Shown here one piece after another: positions 18,182-27,255 of a stretch of 64,000 nt of DNA (positions are counted from its first letter, which is position 1; every line of letters starts with the position of its first letter). The DNA lies in contig NZ_AVPG01000012.1 in assembly GCF_000775615.1 (NCBI RefSeq), forward strand, positions 1 through 64,000, given 5' to 3'. The stretch comes from Pontibacillus litoralis JSM 072002 (GTDB lineage Bacteria; Bacillota; Bacilli; Bacillales; BH030062). A program made the position numbers and the translations under genes. The notes beneath the pieces were generated by a model that saw nothing but the letters and a program-made list of their open reading frames with translations, did no database searches and was not told the origin of the DNA.

Positions 18182-19279
18182 ATGAAGCCTGTCTATTTTT
18201 TCACTGGTTTTCCAGGGTTTATTACAAATTATTTAATCGAAGAATTGCTTTATCAGCAATACCCTTTTGATAAAATGTACCTCCTTGCTTTGCCTGAACA
18301 TGAAACAATCGGAACAATGAAAATTCAAAGTCTATGTCACAAATACGCCGTATCGCCAGACCATTTCGAATTAGTATTAGGAGATATTACGAAAAGGGAT
18401 TTAAATCTTGACCGAATGGTTTCTCACAACTTACTTACTACCATTACGCACGCCTACCATTTAGCTGCCTTATATGACTTATCCATCCCACTTCAGCCTG
18501 CCTATCATACAAATGTGAAAGGGACAAAACATGTCAATGAATGGCTTCAAGATGCTATTCAATTACAACATTATACCTACTTTAGTACAGCCTATGTTGC
18601 TGGTAAGCGTCCTAACGTAATTTATGAAAATGACTTAGAGCATGAGTACGGCTTTAAGAATTACTACGAAGCAACGAAATATCAAGCAGAAATGATTGTC
18701 AGAGAGCAGTTAGGGCAGCTACCAACAACGATTATTCGTCCTAGCATCGTCATTGGACATTCAGAAACAGGAGAAATCCCTAAATTTGATGGACCTTATT
18801 TTATCTTAAATTTATTGGATCGCCTCAAGCTTGCAAAGATCATTCCGTATTTCGGAAAAGGGAATGCAGAGGCTAATTTCGTTCCAGTGGATTATGTCGT
18901 AAAAGCTACCATCTATTTGAGCCATCTCCCTCAGTCCATTGGTCGAACGTATCACTTAAGCGATCCGTCTCCTTATACGATTCAACAAGTGTATAAAATG
19001 TTGTCCGAAACTTTCGTTGGTCGAACTCCAACCTTCACACTGCCTATTCAAGCTGCCCAAGTTCCATTAAATGTTCGACCAATACGTAAATGGCTCCACG
19101 TGCAAAAACAAGCTCTACCATATTTTATTCATGACTGTCATTTTGATACGAGCCACGCTAAAGCAGACTTGCTGAATACAAGTATCACATGTCCAGATTT
19201 CCGTGATATTGTTCCTAACATAATTGATTTTTACAATCGAAATAAATACGATGATCAAAAACAGATTACCATCGTATAA
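18182..19279 (+). CDS. SDR-family NAD(P)-dependent oxidoreductase, thioester-reductase-like
   Basis: A 365-residue extended SDR enzyme. The nucleotide-binding motif is TGFPGFITNYLIEELL, the central YFSTAYVAGKR strand follows, and the catalytic YEATK (Y-x-x-x-K) is present with IIRPSIVIG after it. It resembles the male-sterility/thioester-reductase (NAD_binding_4) group, whose members reduce fatty-acyl thioesters; the substrate is unknown. It stands alone, with GGGGGA as ribosome site. Confidence 0.85.
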   Translation: MKPVYFFTGFPGFITNYLIEELLYQQYPFDKMYLLALPEHETIGTMKIQSLCHKYAVSPDHFELVLGDITKRDLNLDRMVSHNLLTTITHAYHLAALYDLSIPLQPAYHTNVKGTKHVNEWLQDAIQLQHYTYFSTAYVAGKRPNVIYENDLEHEYGFKNYYEATKYQAEMIVREQLGQLPTTIIRPSIVIGHSETGEIPKFDGPYFILNLLDRLKLAKIIPYFGKGNAEANFVPVDYVVKATIYLSHLPQSIGRTYHLSDPSPYTIQQVYKMLSETFVGRTPTFTLPIQAAQVPLNVRPIRKWLHVQKQALPYFIHDCHFDTSHAKADLLNTSITCPDFRDIVPNIIDFYNRNKYDDQKQITIV

Positions 19280-19336
19280 AACCTTTCTAGCTAATGCTAC
19301 ACCCTGTTACCATTAGCTAGAATAGGATCATCATCA

Positions 19337-19362
19337 ATTAATCAAACGTTTGACCAATAAAA
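19337..19362. repeat. Copy 1 of a dyad element (TCAAACGTTTGA core)
   Basis: A 12-bp perfect palindrome core, flanked symmetrically by ATT and AAT to make a 22-bp dyad. A second copy matching 24 of 26 bases lies at 28584-28609 on the other strand. It is in the 3' intergenic region between convergent genes. Possible operator or mobile remnant; function unknown. Confidence 0.5.
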
Positions 19363-19400
19363 AAAGCCCAAAAAATGACAAGTCGTCCTTAGGCTTTTTT
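19357..19400 (-). terminator. Terminator of the MarR-family gene
   Basis: Minus-strand stem AAAAAAGCC / GGCTTTTTT separated by a 23-base loop that includes a smaller GAC/GTC hairpin, ending in a T-run. Confidence 0.65.
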
Positions 19401-19405
19401 CTTTA

Positions 19406-19867
19406 TTAGTCTAGTCGGTCAGCATATTGACCTAATTGTTTTAATAATGGGATTAGATGCTTCTTTTCTTCATCCGTTAAACCGTCCGTAATTTCTTCAA
19501 TCCGCTTCCAATGGTCCGGGAAGATATGATACAACAGTTCTCGACCCGCTTCCGTAATAGATGCGTACGTAATTCGGCGATCCTTGTCACAAGGTTTACG
19601 CTCTAGTAGACCTTTTTTCTCCAGCTTGTCAACCACATACGTAATGCTACCACTTGCTAACAATATTTTATCACCGATTTTCTGAAGTGGTTGATCGCCT
19701 CTATGATACAGCAATTCTAACACACCGAATTCTGTTGGGTTTAACCCTTTTGTTCGCACATCTTCCTCCACTCGATCTGAAATAGCACGATAGGCCTTGG
19801 ATAACACGACAAACAGTTTCAATGATGGATCCTGTTTTTTCTTATAATAAAGTTGCTCTTGATCCAT
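19406..19867 (-). CDS. MarR-family transcriptional regulator (MhqR-like)
   Basis: A 153-residue winged-helix regulator: GLNPTEFGVLELLYHRG, recognition helix ASGSITYVVDKLEKKGLLERKPC, wing DKDRRITYASITEAG. It is closest in feel to MhqR/YkvE, which senses quinone-like electrophiles and controls glyoxalase-type enzymes, but this is not proven by the sequence. A VOC-fold protein gene lies 1.7 kb away. A 14-bp palindrome upstream may be its own operator. Confidence 0.88.
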   Translation of the reverse strand: MDQEQLYYKKKQDPSLKLFVVLSKAYRAISDRVEEDVRTKGLNPTEFGVLELLYHRGDQPLQKIGDKILLASGSITYVVDKLEKKGLLERKPCDKDRRITYASITEAGRELLYHIFPDHWKRIEEITDGLTDEEKKHLIPLLKQLGQYADRLD

Positions 19868-19890
19868 ATGAATCAGCCTTTCTATATAAT

Positions 19891-19904
19891 ACTACCCGGG
19901 TGGT
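19891..19904. promoter_or_regulatory. Candidate autoregulatory operator of the MarR gene
   Basis: ACTACCCGGGTGGT is a palindrome with a single mismatched pair, 24-37 bases upstream of the start codon. Confidence 0.4.
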
Positions 19905-19947
19905 GTTGTACTATTATGCCACAATCTTCATAATATAGCGAGTATCA

Positions 19948-21282
19948 CTAGCCTGTTAGCACATCTTCTCGCGGATAATGAACGACTGACTTACGCTTTG
20001 TAGTGAACATATAAGCTAACGTAAGAGGACCTATCTTCCCAACAAACATCATGAACATAATCAACAGCTTCCCTATTACAGTTAAGTGCGTTGTTAAGCC
20101 CATCGATAAGCCGACTGTTCCAAAGGCAGAGACCACTTCAAACAAGATCATTAAAAATGGTGCCTCTTCGGTGAGTTCGAGAATAAACACTACTACAAAA
20201 ATGATTGCCATTGACAATAATGTGATTGCCATTGCCTTCATAATAATAGCTACGGGGATCGTTCTCTTGTACAAATGAACTTCTTCACGATCTTGAATAA
20301 ACGTGATGACCGAAAAAGTTAACGCAACGAAAGTCGTTAGCTTAATCCCTCCACCTGTTGAAGCACTACCAGCCCCAACAAACATTAAACCGAGTATAAA
20401 GAACAAAGAAGGCTCTTCTAACTGACTAATATCGACTGTATTAAAACCAGCCGTTCTTGGTGTCACAGCTTGAAAATAAGACGCTAACCATTTATTTTCC
20501 AAACTCATACTACCAATTGTATGTGGGTTATTCATTTCGATTATAAATAAGACGATCGTTGATACAATTGTAACGGAAATAGTAGCAACAATCATAATCT
20601 TAGAATGGAGCATTAAATCTTGAAATCGTTTCGTTTTCCATAGATCTACTAACACGGTGAATCCCAGTCCACCAATCATAAACAATAACGTAATAATAAT
20701 AGTAACGGTTGGATCACTAGCATATCTAGTTAAGCTATCTGACCACAAAGAGAACCCTGCGTTGTTAAAGGCGGAAACAGTGTGAAAGGCACTTGTAAAT
20801 AACCCAAACTTCCATCCCCATTCGGGCACCCAACGTATAGCCAATAATAGAAAAGCCACACCTTCAATTGTTAGTGAATACAATAATACTCGCTTCGCTA
20901 ACATTAATATGCCGCCAACTGTCCGTTGATTTAAAGCTTGTTGGACGACTAATCTTTGTTGGATACCGACCTTCTTGCCAATTAAAAAGAAAAAGAAGAT
21001 CGCAAACGTCATAATTCCAAGGCCACCTACTTGAATGAGCAGCATAATTATAACTTGTCCAAACACCGAGAATGTCGTTCCCGTATCTACCACCACTAAT
21101 CCTGTAACGGTCAAAGCAGAGACAGACGTAAATAAAGCATCGATAAAAGCTACCGGCTCTTGCTCGTGTGCTATTGGTAAGCTTAACAGTATCCCTCCGA
21201 CAAAAGCGACAGTTAGAAATAAAACAATTAATACAAGCGGTGGACTCACCTTCTTCTTATATAACCGTTCCCTCTCTCTCAT
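19948..21282 (-). CDS. TrkH/KtrB-family potassium transporter subunit
   Basis: A 444-residue membrane protein with the four P-loop repeats of the SKT superfamily: ALTVTGLVVVD, AFNNAGFSLW, TPRTAGFNTVD and AFGTVGLSMG, each with the filter glycine. In Bacillus, KtrB and KtrD use this fold with the RCK subunits KtrA or KtrC for Na-linked potassium uptake. No RCK gene is in the window, so it is an orphan subunit as with KtrD. The start is uncertain (ATG 21282 or GTG 21294). Confidence 0.9.
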   Translation of the reverse strand: MRERERLYKKKVSPPLVLIVLFLTVAFVGGILLSLPIAHEQEPVAFIDALFTSVSALTVTGLVVVDTGTTFSVFGQVIIMLLIQVGGLGIMTFAIFFFFLIGKKVGIQQRLVVQQALNQRTVGGILMLAKRVLLYSLTIEGVAFLLLAIRWVPEWGWKFGLFTSAFHTVSAFNNAGFSLWSDSLTRYASDPTVTIIITLLFMIGGLGFTVLVDLWKTKRFQDLMLHSKIMIVATISVTIVSTIVLFIIEMNNPHTIGSMSLENKWLASYFQAVTPRTAGFNTVDISQLEEPSLFFILGLMFVGAGSASTGGGIKLTTFVALTFSVITFIQDREEVHLYKRTIPVAIIMKAMAITLLSMAIIFVVVFILELTEEAPFLMILFEVVSAFGTVGLSMGLTTHLTVIGKLLIMFMMFVGKIGPLTLAYMFTTKRKSVVHYPREDVLTG

Positions 21283-21600
21283 AACTCGCCACACCTCTCT
21301 ATGGAAGTTTCTATTAGCTAAATGATATAAGTACTATATCACGTTTCTATAGAAAGAGAACGATTATTTTTCGTTTATTCGCCTTCTTTGCAATGAGAAC
21401 ATGTTCACTCTAATATTAGAATAAGCAAAGGAATGATGAGTAGCTGCGGGGATTTATATGAAGTGGCATGACTTGAACGGCTTGCACTAGCATATAATGT
21501 AGAAGCATTTATGATGAATGCCATTTTCGATTCAAAAAAACATTACAATGATACTCTTTATAGCGGGATTTTTCTCCGTGTAAAGACGAGGAGGGATAGC
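21283..21600. other. Divergent intergenic region upstream of the KtrB-type and VOC genes
   Basis: About 320 bases between divergent genes. A TATAAT at 21493-21498 could serve the VOC gene but has no good -35 (TTGAAC at only 14 bases). No gene or RNA element was recognised. Confidence 0.4.
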
Positions 21601-22275
21601 TTGTTAGCTTTTGATCATGTTGTTGTCTTATCGAACAACCCAGAACAGGCGCAACAATCTTTCGCACAACAATACAATATCATCGGAACAAAGGGGGGCG
21701 AACACCAAGAGTGGGGAACGTTTAATTATTTAGCCTTCTTTCATAACATTACTTATATTGAATGGATTGGCGTGCAGAATAGTGAAGTGATGAGACAATC
21801 CACAAACCCACTTATTCGACAACTACATGATGCAGTCCAACATAAACGAGAAGGAGTTATTCAATTTGCCCTAAGGACAAATAACCTAGATAGTATTCAA
21901 CATTATTGGGAGGAACATCACATTCCATATGAAGGGCCTTTTGCCGGAAGTCGCACGAAGCCAGATGGAACAACAATGAAGTGGCGCATGTTGTTCCCCA
22001 CCTCCTCTCTCGATCACGAGGTACTTCCTTTCCTCATTGAATGGGACGAACAGCCAAATATACCAGATGACGATAACTTATTAAATCCACGAAACTTTGA
22101 ATGTATATCCGTTGGCGTTGACCAGATTCAGGAAAGTATAAATAAATGGAAAAAGATCTATCCATTTAAAGAGGCAACAAACAATCCATCCACATGGCTA
22201 TTAGCGAACGGGAAACTTGTCTTCACAGAAGAAAGAGGGATTCGGATAAAAATGGAGCATATGGATACCTTTTAG
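21601..22275 (+). CDS. VOC-fold (glyoxalase-like domain) protein
   Basis: A 224-residue member of the glyoxalase_3/VOC type: N-terminal AFDHVVVLSNNPEQAQQSF, central GTFNYLAFFHNITYIEWIGV, and the C-terminal half with RTKPDGTTMKWRMLFP. Function unknown; relatives are dioxygenases, isomerases or lyases. The TTG at 21601 is chosen because AGGAGGGA precedes it; the frame to 21511 would add 30 atypical residues. Confidence 0.75.
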   Translation: MLAFDHVVVLSNNPEQAQQSFAQQYNIIGTKGGEHQEWGTFNYLAFFHNITYIEWIGVQNSEVMRQSTNPLIRQLHDAVQHKREGVIQFALRTNNLDSIQHYWEEHHIPYEGPFAGSRTKPDGTTMKWRMLFPTSSLDHEVLPFLIEWDEQPNIPDDDNLLNPRNFECISVGVDQIQESINKWKKIYPFKEATNNPSTWLLANGKLVFTEERGIRIKMEHMDTF

Positions 22276-22297
22276 AATAAAACCCCACCTCCAATAG

Positions 22298-22338
22298 AAG
22301 CAGGACACATCTATTTACGTAGATATGTCCTGCTTTTT
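22298..22338 (+). terminator. Terminator after the VOC gene
   Basis: Long stem AAGCAGGACA / TGTCCTGCTT extended through CATCTA / TAGATA, followed by TTTTTTT. Standard strong plus-strand terminator. Confidence 0.92.
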
Positions 22339-22376
22339 TTAATCTATCTATCCAGTAATCATCCGCTTATTTCTCA

Positions 22377-22426
22377 TTGACATTCAAATGCTCATTTGAA
22401 TATAATATAATCAAATGAATGTTTGA
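22377..22426 (+). promoter_or_regulatory. cadC-cadA promoter with two CadC-type operators
   Basis: TTGACA (22377-22382), an 18-base spacer and TATAAT (22401-22406). A perfect 20-bp palindrome, ATTCAAATG CT CATTTGAAT (22382-22401), fills the spacer, and a second imperfect dyad, TCAAA-6-TTTGA (22411-22426), follows. Both resemble known CadC/SmtB-type operators, so repression by the downstream regulator is expected. Confidence 0.88.
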
Positions 22427-22447
22427 ATGTTATTGGAGGTTATCAAA

Positions 22448-22825
22448 TTGACAGTTCCCCAGCAAAAGGACGTATGCGACATTACGTGTGAACAAGACGA
22501 GAAAATCCATCGTGCAAAAGAGCATATTCAAAACGCTCCAACAGCCGATGTATCTGTATTATTGAAAGCACTAGCAGATCAGACACGTTTAACCATTGCG
22601 TACGCATTACTAACAGAAGAAGAATTGTGCGTATGTGATATAGCAACGATTGTTGATTGCTCTACTGCTACTGCATCACACCATTTAAGACATTTACGAA
22701 AACTAGGATTAGCCAAGTACCGAAAAGACGGCAAATTAGCTTATTACTCCTTAGACGATGATCACGTCAAACAAATTGTCAACCTTGCCTTTACTCACCA
22801 ACAGGAGGTGAGCGACCGTGTCTGA
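22448..22825 (+). CDS. cadC: ArsR/SmtB-family metal-responsive repressor CadC
   Basis: A 125-residue winged-helix repressor. The N-terminal cysteine segment DVCDITCEQDEKIH and the metal-site motif ELCVCDIATI (alpha-3N type) predict sensing of Cd, Pb or Zn. The recognition helix is TATASHHLRHLRKLG. The TTG at 22448 follows GGAGGT. It overlaps cadA by 8 bases. Confidence 0.93.
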   Translation: MTVPQQKDVCDITCEQDEKIHRAKEHIQNAPTADVSVLLKALADQTRLTIAYALLTEEELCVCDIATIVDCSTATASHHLRHLRKLGLAKYRKDGKLAYYSLDDDHVKQIVNLAFTHQQEVSDRV

Positions 22826-24932
22826 ATCTACTGCACGTCAAACGGAACGTAACGAATATCGAATTGAAGGATTTTCTTGTGCAGGATGCGCCAAAACATT
22901 CGAAAACAATGTGAAACAATTACAAGGCGTACAAGATGCCCAAGTAAACTTTGGTGCTTCGAAATTGACGGTATATGGTCAAACTACTATTGAGAATTTA
23001 GAAAAAGCGGGAGAGTTCGAACGTCTCTCTGTTCGCCCTGCTCATCAAAAGAAAGCTAATGCGATAAAAGAGCCATTCCTTAAGCGATACTGGAAGGAAA
23101 TCATGGCAGCTGTGCTCATAATAGGTGGATACACATCTTCTATAACAAGAGGTGAAGCAGATTATGTAACCGTTATTTTATTCATTGCTGCTATATTCAC
23201 AGCTGGCATCACTCTATTTCGCACAGGGTTACGCAATTTAGTTCGTTTGGAATTTGATATGCGTACACTAATGACGATTGCTATTATTGGTGCCGCTATA
23301 ATTGGTGAATGGGGAGAAGCTGCCGTTGTTGTCGTTCTCTTCGCAATCAGTGAAGCGTTAGAAAAATATTCCATGAACAAAGCTCGCTCCTCCATTCAAT
23401 CCTTGATGGATATAGCACCATCAGAAGCAACCGTCAGAAGAAACGGCAATGATATCACGATTCCTGTTGAGGACATTAAGATTAACGACGTCCTATTAGT
23501 TAAGCCCGGACAAAAAATTGCGATGGATGGCGTAATTGAGACTGGTAGCTCTTTCCTTAATGAAGCTGCTATTACAGGTGAATCTGTACCTGTGGAGAAA
23601 ACCATCGGCGAGGAAGTATTTGCCGGCACATTAAACACAGAAGGATATTTGGAAGTTACCGTTACAAAGACAGCAGAAGATACAACGCTTGCGAAAATTA
23701 TTCACCTCGTTGAAGAAGCGCAAGCAGAACGAGCACCTTCGCAACAATTTGTCGATACATTTGCTAAATATTACACACCAGCAATTATTGTCGTTGCTTT
23801 TCTTGTAGCCATTATTCCTCCTTTATTCGGCGGAGCATGGTCAGAGTGGGTATACCAAGGATTAGCCGTACTCGTTGTTGGATGTCCATGTGCGTTAGTC
23901 ATTTCTACACCAGTCTCCATCGTCACAGCTATCGGAAATGCAGCGAAGAACGGTATTCTTATTAAAGGTGGCGTTCATCTAGAAGAAGCCTCACGAATAC
24001 AAGCAATTGCCTTTGATAAAACCGGTACACTAACGCAAGGAACACCACAAGTAACCGATATTGAAGTGTTTGAAAACGACAAGAAAACGGTATTAAGCAA
24101 AATAGCCAGTCTAGAAGCTATGTCCCAGCACCCATTAGCAAAAGCAATTATGCACGAAGCACAACAACAAGAAGTTCACAATGTACCTGTGGAGAACTTT
24201 ACATCTATTACCGGAAAAGGACTACAAGGAGATATAGATGGGATGACGTACTACGTTGGGTCACCAGCATTATTTACCGATTACTTATCTATTGATCTTG
24301 CTACACCAATTGTTCGTTTCATCAACGCTAAGCAACAACAAGGAAAAACCGTTATTGTAGCTGGTACAGCCGATACCATTGAGGCAGCCGTTGCTATACG
24401 GGATGAATTACGATCGTCTGTCCCTACCATGATGAAAGCCTTGCATAAATTAAATATTAAAGACACCATGATGCTTACTGGGGATAATGAGAAAACTGCT
24501 CAAGCTCTTGGAAAAGAAGCTGATATCGCTACCGTAAAAGCGGAGCTATTGCCTCAACAAAAATATGACATTGTAAAGGGCTATGATGGAAAAATTGCCA
24601 TGGTTGGCGATGGGATAAACGACGCCCCTGCACTTGCATCAGCATCTGTCGGCATTGCCATGGGAGGTGGCGGCACAGACACCGCTCTTGAAACAGCAGA
24701 CATTGCTTTAATGGCTGACGATTTAAACAAAATCCCTTACACCATATCATTAAGTAAGAAAGCATTACGTATTATTAAACAAAACATTAGCTTTTCTTTA
24801 ATTGTGAAGCTAGCCGCTTTACTTCTTGTTATTCCAGGATGGCTTACTCTTTGGATTGCTATCTTCGCTGATATGGGAGCAACCTTACTCGTTACATTAA
24901 ACGGTCTAAGACTACTCAAGCATAAAGAATAA
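22818..24932 (+). CDS. cadA: Cadmium/zinc-exporting P1B-type ATPase
   Basis: A 704-residue heavy-metal ATPase. N-terminal HMA domain with GFSCAGCAKTF, eight hydrophobic segments, the membrane metal motif VGCPCALVIST, the phosphorylation motif FDKTGTLTQG, the SQHPLAKAI (HP) motif and GDGINDAPAL. CPC with one HMA points to Zn/Cd/Pb specificity. The GTG start follows AGGAGG inside cadC. The repressor-operator arrangement shows metal-inducible efflux. Confidence 0.95.
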   Translation: MSESTARQTERNEYRIEGFSCAGCAKTFENNVKQLQGVQDAQVNFGASKLTVYGQTTIENLEKAGEFERLSVRPAHQKKANAIKEPFLKRYWKEIMAAVLIIGGYTSSITRGEADYVTVILFIAAIFTAGITLFRTGLRNLVRLEFDMRTLMTIAIIGAAIIGEWGEAAVVVVLFAISEALEKYSMNKARSSIQSLMDIAPSEATVRRNGNDITIPVEDIKINDVLLVKPGQKIAMDGVIETGSSFLNEAAITGESVPVEKTIGEEVFAGTLNTEGYLEVTVTKTAEDTTLAKIIHLVEEAQAERAPSQQFVDTFAKYYTPAIIVVAFLVAIIPPLFGGAWSEWVYQGLAVLVVGCPCALVISTPVSIVTAIGNAAKNGILIKGGVHLEEASRIQAIAFDKTGTLTQGTPQVTDIEVFENDKKTVLSKIASLEAMSQHPLAKAIMHEAQQQEVHNVPVENFTSITGKGLQGDIDGMTYYVGSPALFTDYLSIDLATPIVRFINAKQQQGKTVIVAGTADTIEAAVAIRDELRSSVPTMMKALHKLNIKDTMMLTGDNEKTAQALGKEADIATVKAELLPQQKYDIVKGYDGKIAMVGDGINDAPALASASVGIAMGGGGTDTALETADIALMADDLNKIPYTISLSKKALRIIKQNISFSLIVKLAALLLVIPGWLTLWIAIFADMGATLLVTLNGLRLLKHKE

Positions 24933-24940
24933 TGACAATA

Positions 24941-24977
24941 AAACGGAGATCCTCCTCTTATGGAATCTCCGTTTTTC
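24941..24977. terminator. Bidirectional terminator between cadA and DUF2164 gene
   Basis: Stem AACGGAGAT / ATCTCCGTT with T-runs on both sides, placed between convergent genes. Confidence 0.85.
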
Positions 24978-24982
24978 ATTCT

Positions 24983-25222
24983 CTATTTATGGATTGCCTT
25001 TTCTAACGACAGGATGTTCTCTTCAACATTCATAAGCGTTTGCTCCACCATATTTTTCGCGTCACGAATAGCTTGGTTATAAATGTGTGGTTCCACTTCT
25101 TTCATAACAAAGTCCAACAGCTGCTCTGCCCCTATACTCCCTATTTCTTCCCCCCGTTCCATTGCAAAATAGCTTTGAAGCTGTTCAATCAATTGCTCTT
25201 TCTTTTCTCTAGGAAATTTCAT
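24983..25222 (-). CDS. DUF2164-family small protein
   Basis: A 79-residue soluble protein with the conserved segments EQLLDFVMKEVEPHIYNQAIRDAK (about 33-56), which fit DUF2164. Function unknown. GAAAGGAGC provides the ribosome site, and a 5-1-5 palindrome (GAGATTATCTC, 25274-25284) lies about 50 bases upstream. Confidence 0.85.
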   Translation of the reverse strand: MKFPREKKEQLIEQLQSYFAMERGEEIGSIGAEQLLDFVMKEVEPHIYNQAIRDAKNMVEQTLMNVEENILSLEKAIHK

Positions 25223-25533
25223 TATATTTATGCTCCTTTCTTATACCAAAAATCAAATTCAGTCAAATACGGTGAGATTATCTCCTAACCCCATGTATGT
25301 AGCAAATAGCTATGAAATACTATACATTGCTTTAAATCTTTATATAATACGGCTTTTGACTAGTAATATACAACTGTCTATAATGGAGCATTAGTTATTA
25401 AGTCGAGAATAAAGGAGATGGCTGTTTTCTGATTTTCTAAGGTTCACATCGCGCTCTTGCATATTATTATCATAGCAAACAATACTAATTTAAAAATACC
25501 TTACAAAAGTAACGAAACTATAGGGGGAAAATA
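25223..25533. other. Intergenic region upstream of the BCCT carrier
   Basis: About 310 A/T-rich bases between divergent genes. A possible promoter (TTGCAT, 18 bases, AATACT) lies near 25456-25485 for the BCCT gene. No osmoregulatory element, RNA gene or repeat could be recognised. Confidence 0.35.
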
Positions 25534-27120
25534 ATGGACGACTATTCCAATAATAGAACAAGGATCGATTGGCTAACTTTAAGCTTAAGTGGAGGCTTTC
25601 TTGTTCTATTTCTACTCATGTCCTTTTTGAACGGAACATTAATGGATGGGTGGATTACAAGCGCGTTTAACTTTTCTGTTACATTCTTTGGTGCATATTG
25701 GCAATTACTATTACTCGCCACATTTGTTGTAGGAATTGCTTTAGCTTTAACAAGATACGGAAAAGCCAAACTTGGAAAATTAGATAAACCAGAAATCAGT
25801 TATTTCCGCTGGTTATCAATGATATTATGTACACTTTTAGCTAGTGGTGGTGTTTTTTGGGCCGCTGCTGAACCGCTGTATCATTACTTAACGACGCCAC
25901 CTTTAGCAGCAGATGAAGGGATGACAGCGGCAGAAGCAGTAATACCAGGATTAGCTCAAAGCTTCTTGCATTGGGGATTTCTTGCATGGGCTTGTCTAGG
26001 TACTGTGTCCACTATCGTATTTATGTATGTGCACTATCATAAAGGGTATCCGTTAAAACCACGTGCACTGCTTTATCCAATATTCGGCAAGAAAATTTTT
26101 AAGCCGAATCATGCTATCGGTACAATCGCTGACGTTGTATCCATCATTGCTGTTTCTGCTGGTACGATTGGGCCAATAGGCTTTCTAGGTTTACAGGTTG
26201 GATATGCTTTAGAATATTTATTTAATATACCAGATACTTTATTTATGCAATCTATGATTATTATATTCTTAGTGTTAATTTCATCAATCTCCGCCGCAAC
26301 AGGTGTTGATAAAGGGATTCAATTACTAAGTAGAATAAATATCATTCTTGCCGTTATATTAATGGGCGGCATGCTATTCCTTGGACCAACGATGTTCATC
26401 ATTGATTCATTTATCGGTTCAGAAGCTTACCTTATTCAGAACTTTATTGATATGAGTTTATATCGAAATGACAGTGAGTGGCTCAGCCTTTGGACGCTAT
26501 TCTTCTGGGGATGGTTTATTGGCTTCGGTCCAGCAATGGGAATGTTTATTAGCCGCATCTCAAGAGGACGTTCCATTCGTGAGTTAATACTAGCTGTGGC
26601 AATAACCGCTCCGATTGTTAGTAACTTCTGGTTCGCAGCAATTGGTGGGGCCGGTATCTTTTACGAGATGGAAACGCCTGGTTCAGTTTCAACTGCATTA
26701 AATGAATCTGGTATGCCAGCTGCTGTAATGGCGATTATGGAGCAAGTACCATTCGGCATGATTATGGCAACCGGGTTCTTAATTATCACAATTGTATTTG
26801 TAGCTACGACAGCCGACTCTATGTCATACTCCGTAGCTGTTACCCTAACAGGAAATGCTCATCCACCTCGCTTCTTGCGTGTGTTCTGGGCAATATTGTT
26901 CGGATTAACTGCAGCAGCTTTACTAAGCATCGGCGAAAACAGTATCCAAACATTACAAAACTTTATCGTCATTACCGCATTGCCTGTATCTCTTCTGTTG
27001 CTACCACCATTATGGTTAGCACCAAAAGTGGCCAAAATTATGGCGGAAGAACAAGGGCTTGTGGCTAATGAAAATACGCAACTAGCTATTGAACGTAAAA
27101 AAGAATTAAAAACTTCTTAA
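25534..27120 (+). CDS. BCCT-family transporter with altered substrate motifs
   Basis: A 528-residue, 12-segment betaine/carnitine/choline-type carrier. The family hallmark GMFISRISRGRSIREL (about 335-350) and AAAEPLYHY are present. In the third segment the GMGIG sodium motif of OpuD/BetP-like carriers is replaced by LLASGG, and the Trp box (WW..W) reads WGWFIGFGP, keeping only one Trp. The substrate and coupling ion may therefore differ from glycine betaine and sodium. Typical family length; AGGGGGA ribosome site. Confidence 0.92.
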   Translation: MDDYSNNRTRIDWLTLSLSGGFLVLFLLMSFLNGTLMDGWITSAFNFSVTFFGAYWQLLLLATFVVGIALALTRYGKAKLGKLDKPEISYFRWLSMILCTLLASGGVFWAAAEPLYHYLTTPPLAADEGMTAAEAVIPGLAQSFLHWGFLAWACLGTVSTIVFMYVHYHKGYPLKPRALLYPIFGKKIFKPNHAIGTIADVVSIIAVSAGTIGPIGFLGLQVGYALEYLFNIPDTLFMQSMIIIFLVLISSISAATGVDKGIQLLSRINIILAVILMGGMLFLGPTMFIIDSFIGSEAYLIQNFIDMSLYRNDSEWLSLWTLFFWGWFIGFGPAMGMFISRISRGRSIRELILAVAITAPIVSNFWFAAIGGAGIFYEMETPGSVSTALNESGMPAAVMAIMEQVPFGMIMATGFLIITIVFVATTADSMSYSVAVTLTGNAHPPRFLRVFWAILFGLTAAALLSIGENSIQTLQNFIVITALPVSLLLLPPLWLAPKVAKIMAEEQGLVANENTQLAIERKKELKTS

Positions 27121-27125
27121 ACACG

Positions 27126-27157
27126 AAAGAGGCTGTCTTCAAAGGCAGCCTCTTTTT
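27126..27157 (+). terminator. Terminator after the BCCT gene
   Basis: Stem AAAGAGGCTG / CAGCCTCTTT followed by further T, directly after the stop codon. Confidence 0.92.
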
Positions 27158-27255
27158 GCTATTCAGTTAACTAATTCAACTTACACGAAAGACAAAGCTA
27201 AGTCATATTCGCTTCCCTTTCATCATTTACTTTAATATAGAGAGGCGGTGTATAG

